This document shows positions 1-6,471 of a stretch of 6,471 bases of DNA, piece after piece; the stretch's first letter is position 1, and each line of letters starts with the position of its first letter. The position numbers and the translations under genes are program-made. The notes below the pieces were generated by a model. The model saw only the letters and a program-made list of their open reading frames with translations, did no database searches and had not been told where the DNA came from. This DNA comes from Gammaproteobacteria bacterium. Its GTDB lineage: Bacteria > Pseudomonadota > Gammaproteobacteria > Halothiobacillales > Halothiobacillaceae. The stretch is taken from assembly GCA_029335925.2 (NCBI GenBank), contig JARJMX020000056.1, positions 1-6,471 of the forward strand. Direction: 5' to 3'.

Positions 1-119
1 TCTAGGCAAGAGAGCGAGGGAAGGCCGCTTACCCTCCTCTTCGCCCCTATCTGCCGGAAGCGGTGCGGTGTGCAATCCTCGGGATCGCTCGCCTGCGGGA
101 GAGAGGCATCCGGGCGGCC

Positions 120-134
120 GCCGGGAACACCGGC
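120..134 (-). terminator. GC-rich hairpin directly after proB, possible weak terminator
   Basis: Immediately after the proB stop codon the sequence can form a perfect 5-bp stem (GCCGG/CCGGC) with a 5-base loop. A second GC-rich self-complementary block (GGCGGCCGCC) lies next to it. There is no T-run after the stem, so it is not a standard intrinsic terminator. It may only protect the 3' end of the message or act with Rho. The rest of positions 1-119 shows no reading frame or RNA gene that I recognise. Confidence 0.25.
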
Positions 135-2392
<2,258 letters not shown>

Positions 2393-2650
2393 TCAGACGG
2401 GGATCACACTCACAGAGCGGCGGTTTTTCGGGCCCTTGACCTCGAATTTGACTTGGCCATCGACCTTGGCGAATAGGGTGTAGTCCTTGCCACAGCCGAC
2501 GTTGGCGCCCGGATGGAACTGGGTACCGCGTTGACGGACGATGATGTTGCCCGCAACGGCCATCTGGCCGCCATAGAGCTTCACACCCAGACGCTTGGAT
2601 TCAGAATCGCGACCGTTGCGGGAACTGCCCGCGGCTTTTTTGTGTGCCAT
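2393..2650 (-). CDS. rpmA: 50S ribosomal protein L27
   Basis: L27 is a small basic protein of the large subunit whose flexible N-terminus reaches the peptidyl transferase centre. The 85-residue product starts [16 protein letters not shown] and continues with the family hallmarks [21 protein letters not shown] and FHPGANVG. Length and sequence match E. coli L27. There is no N-terminal extension of the kind cleaved off in Firmicutes, so the conserved AHKKAAGS tail is exposed after Met removal. A GAGGT Shine-Dalgarno at 2659-2663 stands 9 bases before the ATG, in the 15-base gap after rplU. It is cotranscribed with rplU and followed by the intrinsic terminator at 2338-2363. Confidence 0.98.
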   Translation of the reverse strand: MAHKKAAGSSRNGRDSESKRLGVKLYGGQMAVAGNIIVRQRGTQFHPGANVGCGKDYTLFAKVDGQVKFEVKGPKNRRSVSVIPV

Positions 2651-2665
2651 GGCCCCTGACCTCGA

Positions 2666-2977
2666 TTATGCAGAAATACCGGTAATTTTCAGTTCGGTGA
2701 AATACTGACGGTGCCCCATGCGCTTCATGTGGTGCTTGCGACGACGGAACTTCAGAATTTCGACCTTCTTGTGGCGGCCATGGCCCAGCACCTCGGCAGA
2801 TACCTTGGCGCCTTTGACCAGCGGGGAACCGACCTTGAACTGGGTGCCGTCAGCCACCAGCAGCACCTGATCGAGCTCGACGGTCGAGCCCACATCGGCG
2901 TTGAGCAGTTCGACGCGCAGGCGCTCACCCTGCTCGACACGGTACTGCTTACCGCCAGTCACGATCACTGCGTACAT
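2666..2977 (-). CDS. rplU: 50S ribosomal protein L21
   Basis: L21 is an RNA-binding protein of the large subunit. The product beginning [18 protein letters not shown] has 103 residues, the same as E. coli L21. It carries the typical basic C-terminal part ([21 protein letters not shown] at about 74-94, a 21-residue block whose key residues are the KFRRRK and KRMGHRQ clusters). A longer frame beginning at a TTG at 2992 is rejected: that TTG overlaps the Shine-Dalgarno GGAG (2987-2990), which is 9 bases from the ATG at 2977. It is the first gene of the rplU-rpmA unit, with its own promoter about 50-75 bases upstream. Identification is very secure. Confidence 0.98.
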   Translation of the reverse strand: MYAVIVTGGKQYRVEQGERLRVELLNADVGSTVELDQVLLVADGTQFKVGSPLVKGAKVSAEVLGHGRHKKVEILKFRRRKHHMKRMGHRQYFTELKITGISA

Positions 2978-2986
2978 GATGGTGTG

Positions 2987-2990
2987 CTCC
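2987..2990 (-). promoter_or_regulatory. Shine-Dalgarno of rplU
   Basis: GGAG on the minus strand, 9 bases before the ATG at 2977 and preceded by an unstructured T-rich stretch. It fixes the rplU start and excludes the five-codon longer TTG start. Confidence 0.8.
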
Positions 2991-3004
2991 AAAAAATGAA
3001 TAAA

Positions 3005-3018
3005 GCCCTATAAAGGGC
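3005..3018 (-). promoter_or_regulatory. Hairpin at the 5' end of the rplU leader
   Basis: A perfect 5-bp stem GCCCT/AGGGC with a 4-base loop TTAT is followed on the minus strand by TTTATTCATTTTTT. With the -10 box ending at 3023, transcription should begin near 3016-3018, so the hairpin would sit at or just inside the transcript's 5' end. It could protect the message or contribute to early attenuation. It may equally be fortuitous, since the first bases may not be transcribed. Confidence 0.4.
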
Positions 3019-3022
3019 GCGC

Positions 3023-3051
3023 ATTGTAAGCGCTTGGCGTAGCCGCGTCAA
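3023..3051 (-). promoter_or_regulatory. Sigma-70 promoter of rplU-rpmA
   Basis: On the minus strand there is a -35 box TTGACG (3046-3051), a 17-base spacer and a -10 box TACAAT (3023-3028). Each box has one mismatch to consensus, so this should be a strong promoter. The bases after the -10 are GCGCGCC, a GC-rich discriminator like those of promoters repressed by ppGpp/DksA. The leader to the rplU ATG is about 40 bases. Confidence 0.8.
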
Positions 3052-3068
3052 ACAAAAGCCCGCCTGCC

Positions 3069-3098
3069 TTGACACCCCGCCTGCGGCCTGCCTAGCAT
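3069..3098 (+). promoter_or_regulatory. Sigma-70 promoter of ispB and probably tRNA-Pro
   Basis: A consensus -35 TTGACA (3069-3074), an 18-base spacer and a weaker -10 TAGCAT (3093-3098, four of six consensus bases). The predicted start near 3105 gives a leader of about 37 bases. It faces away from the rplU promoter, with only 17 bases between the two -35 boxes. Confidence 0.6.
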
Positions 3099-3141
3099 CG
3101 CGAGCAATCTTAAGCCCACTCCGAGCCCAAAGCGACTTCCC

Positions 3142-4110
3142 ATGAATCTTGAGCAGGTGCGTAACATCACGGCGGACGACATGGCCCGCGTTAATCAGCT
3201 GATCGAACGCAGTCTGCATTCGGATGTTGCTTTGATCAGGCAGATCGCCACCTATATCATCCATGGCGGCGGTAAGCGCCTGCGTCCTTTGCTCCATCTT
3301 CTGGCCGCACGCGCGGCAGGCTATACCGGCGAGCATCACTACACCCTCGCGGCGGTGATCGAGTTCATTCATACCTCCACCCTCCTGCACGATGATGTGG
3401 TGGACGAATCCGGCATGCGCCGCGGCCGCAAAACCGCCAATGCCCTGTTCGGCAATGCGGCGAGCGTGCTGGTCGGCGACTTCCTCTATTCGCGCGCCTT
3501 CCAGCTGATGGTGAGCGTAGGCAGCATGCGGGTGATGGAGATCCTGGCCGACGCCACCAACATCATCGCCGAGGGCGAGGTCATGCAGCTGATGAACTGC
3601 CATGACCCGGACACGACCGAGGCGCGCTACATGGAGGTCATCCGCTGCAAGACCGCGCAGCTGTTCGAGGCCGCAGCGCGTCTGGGTGCGGTGCTGGCCA
3701 AGGCGGCGCCCGAGATTGAGGCAGCCCTTGCCACCTACGGCCTGCACCTGGGCAACGCCTTCCAGCTGATGGACGATGCGCTGGACTACGAAGCCGACCC
3801 GAAGAAGCTCGGCAAGAACGTCGGCGATGACCTGGCCGAGGGTAAGCCCACCCTCCCCCTGATCCATGCCTTGCGCCATGCCGACCCCGAACAGGCCGCA
3901 GTGATCCGCCAGGCGATCGAACAAGGCGGGGTGGACAGCCTGCCGGTGGTGCGCGAGGCTATTGCAAAGGCGGACTCGCTTGCCTATACTGTGCGCCTTG
4001 CGATGAATGAGGCTGAGCAAGCCATTGCTGCTCTTGCCATCCTTCCCCCGTCGCCGCAGCGGGAAGCACTTAAGAGCATCGCTCGTTTCGCTGCAGCCCG
4101 GGATCATTAG
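3142..4110 (+). CDS. ispB: Octaprenyl-diphosphate synthase family (quinone side chain)
   Basis: This trans-polyprenyl diphosphate synthase adds isopentenyl diphosphate units to farnesyl diphosphate to build the long side chain of ubiquinone or menaquinone. The 322-residue protein shows GGGKRLRP at 42-49, the first aspartate-rich motif DDVVD at 84-88 preceded by EFIHTSTLLH, and the second motif DDALD at 211-215, with GKNVGDDLAEGKPTLPL at 224-240. Both Mg-diphosphate sites are intact. The length matches E. coli IspB (323), so the long-chain class is well supported, but the exact chain length (C40 or other) cannot be read from sequence. No clear Shine-Dalgarno precedes the ATG; the start is chosen because MNLEQVRNIT fits the family N-terminus and follows the promoter at a normal distance. 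It diverges from rplU, a common gammaproteobacterial arrangement. Confidence 0.96.
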   Translation: MNLEQVRNITADDMARVNQLIERSLHSDVALIRQIATYIIHGGGKRLRPLLHLLAARAAGYTGEHHYTLAAVIEFIHTSTLLHDDVVDESGMRRGRKTANALFGNAASVLVGDFLYSRAFQLMVSVGSMRVMEILADATNIIAEGEVMQLMNCHDPDTTEARYMEVIRCKTAQLFEAAARLGAVLAKAAPEIEAALATYGLHLGNAFQLMDDALDYEADPKKLGKNVGDDLAEGKPTLPLIHALRHADPEQAAVIRQAIEQGGVDSLPVVREAIAKADSLAYTVRLAMNEAEQAIAALAILPPSPQREALKSIARFAAARDH

Positions 4111-4111
4111 T

Positions 4112-4188
4112 CGGAGTGTAGCTCAGTCTGGTAGAGCACTACGTTCGGGACGTAGGGGTCGTAGGTTCGAATCCTGTCACTCCGACCA
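4112..4188 (+). tRNA. tRNA-Pro(CGG)
   Basis: A complete 77-base tRNA with encoded CCA. Acceptor stem CGGAGTG/CACTCCG, D stem GCTC/GAGC, anticodon stem CTACG/CGTAG with loop TTCGGGA, T stem GTAGG/CCTGT with loop TTCGAAT, and discriminator A. The anticodon CGG at 4146-4148 reads the proline codon CCG, matching the E. coli proK type. The C1-G72 acceptor pair is also typical of bacterial tRNA-Pro. The gene starts one base after the ispB stop codon, and no promoter of its own is evident, so it is probably cut out of the ispB transcript by RNase P. Confidence 0.97.
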
Positions 4189-4256
4189 TCTTTAATTGAT
4201 CCGCTCCCCTCTCCATCATCCTGGTCGTTCGGGCCAAAGCCTAGCCTTCAAGTAAC

Positions 4257-4454
4257 TCATCCCCAACCTCTCTGGCCTGACGCTGGGACTCGCACCACGG
4301 CCAAACCGCTGCCATGCAATATTTCGACGACATGCACCATCATGCCCCGCAAGGCCGCGTCTTGGCTGCAGCTCGACCAGGCTGTGATCGAGCTTGACGA
4401 TTTCGAGCACGAGCGTGTACCCCCTGGCGTGCCTCGCGGAGTGAGGGCGGGCAT
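4257..4454 (-). CDS. Doubtful small ORF, 65 codons, no recognised family
   Basis: The ATG at 4454 is preceded at normal distance by TAAGGGA (AAGGG at 4462-4466). The product starts MPALTPRGTPGG, is rich in serine (SKSSSSITAWSS) and ends MVHVVEILHGSGLAVVRVP plus a short tail. It has no signal peptide, membrane segment or known motif. An overlapping frame (4216-4410) shows more regular third-position G/C in its first 20 codons, so the two may be pieces of one decayed gene. I would not treat it as real without conservation evidence. Confidence 0.12.
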   Translation of the reverse strand: MPALTPRGTPGGTRSCSKSSSSITAWSSCSQDAALRGMMVHVVEILHGSGLAVVRVPASGQRGWG

Positions 4455-4482
4455 GGCGTATCCCTTAGAATTCGCTCACTAA
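4342..4482 (+). CDS. Doubtful small ORF, 46 residues, no recognised family
   Basis: It begins MPRKAASWLQLDQAVIEL, has an acidic middle (DDFEHE) and ends YPLEFAH. The composition looks protein-like and the frame stays open upstream towards the tRNA, but there is no Shine-Dalgarno before its only ATG. It lies opposite the minus-strand frames at 4216-4454, so its good codon look may simply mirror them or vice versa. No family is recognised. Confidence 0.1.
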   Translation: MPRKAASWLQLDQAVIELDDFEHERVPPGVPRGVRAGMAYPLEFAH

Positions 4483-4546
4483 GGTCTACACGTTCAGAAG
4501 GCCGCCGATCACCAGGAAGTCGTACAGGACCAGCAGGGAAGGCGCA

Positions 4547-4681
4547 TCAGTTCGCGCGGGGCAATAATACGCACTCACCCTCCAATCCCGAGGGCAGAGT
4601 TTCGCTCACCTCGATCACCCCAGGGGCAGCATCCGGACCATCCCCAGCAACAGCGCGTACGGCATATGCTTCATGGAACAT
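4547..4681 (-). CDS. Doubtful small ORF, 44 residues, no recognised family
   Basis: The ATG at 4681 is preceded by AGGAGG (4693-4698, 11 bases away) and AAGGGG (4685-4690, 3 bases away), so it has the best start signal in the spacer. The product begins MFHEAYAVRAVAGDG and ends LEGECVLLPRAN. By my count a little over half of its codons end in G or C, which looks lower than in the flanking genes. It starts about 110 bases after the lpxL stop on the same strand and could be a distal operon gene or the head of a broken one. The frame that continues past its stop reads into LVLYDFLVIGGLLNV, so a frameshift between the two is conceivable. Confidence 0.2.
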   Translation of the reverse strand: MFHEAYAVRAVAGDGPDAAPGVIEVSETLPSGLEGECVLLPRAN

Positions 4682-4790
4682 CGTCCCCTTGGCCTCCTGC
4701 TATGGCCGAGCCTTAAAACCAATCGAATCCGTCGTGCCTCTCAGACTTAGCAAGCATGGTCTTTGGGGGATCTTGCTCACCCGTGGCAGT

Positions 4791-5717
4791 CTAATACAAA
4801 TAGGGCTGGCCTTCCGGCCGCGTCTTGAACAGCTTGAAGCTCCACATATACTGCGCAGGATCCTCGCGGATCATCGACTCGAGCACGGCGTTCATATGTG
4901 CGGTATCCGCCATCACATCCTCGCTGGGGAAATCCTCCAACGGCGGGTGGATGTGGATGTGGTACAAACCGGTCTGCGGATCGAGGCGGGTGATGTAGGG
5001 GAGGACCACGGCATCACCAAGCTTCGCTAGGCGACCGAGCATGGGGACGGTCGCCTTGGACACGCCAAAAAACGGCGCAAACACCGCGTGCTTAGGACCG
5101 AGGTCCTCGTCTGGGATGTAGTACACCAGGGTACCGGCTTTGAGCGCCTTCACCAGCGGGCGCAGCCCCTCCTGACGGGCCATCAGCCGGGCGCCAAAGC
5201 GGGTGCGGCCATGTGCCATCCAGGCATCGAGGAAAGGGTTGCCTGTGGGGTTGTAAGGGCCCGCCCCACCGCCGCAGGCCTGCGACAGATAGGCCGCGCC
5301 CATGTCCAGCCCCACCACATGCCCGGTGACGACCAACGGTGCTCGTCCCGAGGCCAGTGCGGCGTCGAGGTGCTCCTGCCCGTGCACCCACCAGCGCTTG
5401 GCCAAGGCTTTGCGGCTGCGCAGCCACAGGTAGCCGAGGTCGAGCAGGGCCTGCCCCGCGCGCTCAAAGGATTGCCGCGCAAGCCGTGTGCGCCCGGCCT
5501 CGTCCAGCTCGGGAAAAGTGAGCCCCAGATTGATGTCGACAATCCGGCGCCGCTTGGCATTGCGGCGCATCATCTGCCGCCCGAGCCAGGCACCAAGCCG
5601 CATGCGCAGGCCCACCGGGAGCCAGGCGATGATCCACAGCACCAAGATGCCCAACCACATCCCCCAATAACGCGGATGCCACAAGGCGGGATCTTTAATC
5701 GGGGCGGGTAGGCTCAT
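4791..5717 (-). CDS. Lipid A biosynthesis acyltransferase, LpxL/HtrB family
   Basis: Enzymes of this family transfer a secondary acyl chain from acyl-ACP to the Kdo2-lipid IVA precursor at the inner face of the cytoplasmic membrane. The 308-residue protein (E. coli LpxL: 306) has one hydrophobic anchor at about 17-34 (WLGILVLWIIAWLPVG). The H-X4-D/E catalytic motif is HVVGLD, His133 and Asp138. Further family blocks are YYIPDEDLGPKHAVFAPFFGV at 199-219 (21 residues; key part PDEDLGPK) and PMLGRLAKLGDAVVLPYITR at 225-244, with an end MWSFKLFK typical of the family. The substrate (lauroyl, myristoyl or other) and the choice among LpxL, LpxM and LpxP cannot be settled, so no symbol is given. Its start overlaps the stop of the upstream methyltransferase (ATGA), implying coupling. 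No terminator is visible after it. Confidence 0.92.
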   Translation of the reverse strand: MSLPAPIKDPALWHPRYWGMWLGILVLWIIAWLPVGLRMRLGAWLGRQMMRRNAKRRRIVDINLGLTFPELDEAGRTRLARQSFERAGQALLDLGYLWLRSRKALAKRWWVHGQEHLDAALASGRAPLVVTGHVVGLDMGAAYLSQACGGGAGPYNPTGNPFLDAWMAHGRTRFGARLMARQEGLRPLVKALKAGTLVYYIPDEDLGPKHAVFAPFFGVSKATVPMLGRLAKLGDAVVLPYITRLDPQTGLYHIHIHPPLEDFPSEDVMADTAHMNAVLESMIREDPAQYMWSFKLFKTRPEGQPYLY

Positions 5718-6286
5718 GCCTTGGCCCCCACCAGCGCGGCCACGGCCCGGAGGCCCTGCCTCAGATCGCCGAACAGGCTATCCTCGCGATAGACCAGCAG
5801 GCGTAGCGGCCGGCAGAGTTCGAGCAGTTCGCCAGGCTTAAGCAGGAAGGCGGGATTGGAGGGAGTCGAGCTCCCCTCTGGGCGCTCGGTGGTGAAGGTC
5901 TGATAAAACAGCAGGCCGCCCGGGCGCAGGGCGTCAATCAGCTGCGGGAATAGGCCGCGCTCAAGGAAATGGCTGACGACAATCACATCGAAGGACGCGG
6001 GCGCGGGTGGCGCGGCCACGACATCGCGCACCTCGCCGTGCACGGCCAGCCCCCGTCGCCCTGCCTCCGCCCCGAGGCGCTCAATCGCCACCGAAGAGAA
6101 GTCCCAGGCCCAAACCCGCAGGCCATGTTTAGCTAGCCGCAGAGCGTTCGCCCCTAGGCCGCAGGCGAGGTCCAAGGCATCCCCCTTTGCAGGCAGCAGG
6201 TGGGCATGCTCATGCAGCACCCAGGCCGCGGCACCGCATTCGGCATCCACATAGCGGCTGTTCCAGAGATCGACCCGCGTGCTCAT
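5714..6286 (-). CDS. Class I SAM-dependent methyltransferase, substrate unknown
   Basis: A 190-residue cytoplasmic Rossmann-fold methyltransferase. It starts with DLWNSRY (6-12), an element resembling that of TehB-like and related small methyltransferases. Motif I is [16 protein letters not shown] at 37-52 (SAM-binding glycines), the acidic/strand-2 region is WAWDFS at 59-64, motif IV-like [12 protein letters not shown] at 99-110, and [12 protein letters not shown] at 120-131 follows. The C-terminal half from about 135 is short and gives no clue to the substrate. A tellurite/thiopurine or small-molecule methyltransferase role would be a guess. The ATG overlaps the trkH stop and its own stop overlaps the lpxL-type start, both ATGA, so it is the middle gene of a coupled trio. 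No separate strong Shine-Dalgarno is evident at its start. Confidence 0.88.
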   Translation of the reverse strand: MSTRVDLWNSRYVDAECGAAAWVLHEHAHLLPAKGDALDLACGLGANALRLAKHGLRVWAWDFSSVAIERLGAEAGRRGLAVHGEVRDVVAAPPAPASFDVIVVSHFLERGLFPQLIDALRPGGLLFYQTFTTERPEGSSTPSNPAFLLKPGELLELCRPLRLLVYREDSLFGDLRQGLRAVAALVGAKA

Positions 6287-6471
6287 CGGCGCCAGAACAC
6301 AGGTGTAAACAGAACGAGCAGGGTAAAGACCTCAAGACGCCCCAGGATCATCGCCACGCACCCCACCCACTTGGCCGCATCCGGGACGGAGGCAAAATTG
6401 CTCGCCACCGCACCCAGTCCGGGCCCGAGATTGTTGAGGGTGGCGGCCACTGCGCCAAAGGCGCTCACCTC
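6283..6471 (-). CDS. trkH: Potassium uptake protein TrkH, C-terminal end (partial)
   Basis: Only the last 62 residues lie in the window; the gene continues past 6471. TrkH is the ion-conducting inner-membrane subunit of the Trk potassium uptake system and works with the cytoplasmic NAD-binding regulator TrkA. The fragment holds the fourth pore-loop element [18 protein letters not shown] (the NNLGPG filter), the conserved DAAKW, and the last membrane segment [20 protein letters not shown], ending in two arginines. This end is diagnostic of TrkH/TrkG. The frame is open at the window edge (it begins EVSAFG), so the internal GTG near 6468 is not a start. The stop overlaps the methyltransferase ATG. 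Confidence 0.95.
   Translation of the reverse strand, partial: EVSAFGAVAATLNNLGPGLGAVASNFASVPDAAKWVGCVAMILGRLEVFTLLVLFTPVFWRR

Larger units (their letters stand above)
4189..4790. other. About 600-base spacer without a convincing gene
   Basis: Between tRNA-Pro and the lpxL stop codon no frame on either strand has family-like sequence. The longest frames (65 and 64 codons, minus strand, 4257-4454 and 4216-4410) overlap each other in different frames. Short protein-like stretches switch frame, for example LVLEIV near 4405 and LVLYDFLVIGGLLNV ending at 4486, which suggests a decayed gene on the minus strand. Two inverted repeats (CCCTC/GAGGG at 4578-4594 and AGCAAG/CTTGCT at 4749-4777) lack T-runs. 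No copy of the tRNA 3' end, no transposase fragment and no clear terminator for either flanking unit were found. Confidence 0.5.

Noticed and set aside
2978..2992. Longer L21 beginning five codons upstream
   Set aside because: The upstream codon is TTG and overlaps the GGAG Shine-Dalgarno; the ATG at 2977 gives the exact 103-residue length of E. coli L21.
2965..4107. A 380-codon minus-strand open frame opposite ispB
   Set aside because: It is the antisense shadow of ispB: it has no family-like motifs, is rich in His, Gln and Arg typical of antisense high-GC frames, and runs over the rplU promoter region.
4578..4594. Inverted repeat CCCTC/GAGGG as a terminator
   Set aside because: No T-run follows the stem on either strand.
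4749..4777. Inverted repeat AGCAAG/CTTGCT as terminator for the trkH-lpxL unit
   Set aside because: The loop is 17 bases and there is no T-run on the minus strand after it.
4112..4790. Possible integrated element using the tRNA-Pro 3' end as attachment site
   Set aside because: No integrase or phage gene is present and no second copy of the tRNA 3' end was found downstream in the window.
5088..5711. 207-codon plus-strand frame opposite the acyltransferase
   Set aside because: Proline, His and Gln-rich antisense shadow of a well-supported LpxL-family gene.

Overview
The window looks like ordinary chromosomal core DNA from a fairly high-GC gammaproteobacterium. Evidence for this is the gene order rplU-rpmA-obgE-proB opposite a divergent ispB, an E. 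coli-like L21 of 103 residues and L27 of 85 residues, an IspB-type polyprenyl synthase, a late lipid A acyltransferase and a TrkH potassium channel end. A Chromatiales-like or other non-enteric lineage seems more likely than an enteric one, because the transporter gene that sits between rpmA and obgE in E. coli is absent and proB directly follows obgE. The species cannot be named from the sequence alone.

Left part, minus strand (about 3050 down to 135): a strong sigma-70 promoter drives rplU (L21) and rpmA (L27), followed by an intrinsic terminator, then obgE (ribosome-assembly GTPase) and proB (glutamate 5-kinase, first step of proline synthesis). obgE and proB overlap by ATGA. The terminator inside this operon should make L21/L27 mRNA more abundant than obgE/proB mRNA.

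Middle, plus strand (about 3069 to 4188): a second sigma-70 promoter, back to back with the rplU promoter, drives ispB, which makes the isoprenoid side chain of quinones. A tRNA-Pro(CGG) gene starts one base after the ispB stop codon and is probably carried on the same transcript.

The stretch from 4189 to 4790 has no convincing gene. It has less regular codon-like structure than its surroundings and holds only very short candidate reading frames on both strands, two of which have Shine-Dalgarno-like sequences. It is best read as a decayed or non-coding spacer.

Right part, minus strand (6471 down to 4791): the C-terminal end of trkH, a small class I SAM-dependent methyltransferase and an LpxL/HtrB-family acyltransferase, each joined to the next by an ATGA stop/start overlap, so they form a translationally coupled unit.

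No mobile element, CRISPR array, defence system or clearly new system was found. The points most worth a second look are the terminator in front of obgE, the ispB-tRNA-Pro junction, the divergent promoter region with its leader hairpin, and the 600-base spacer.
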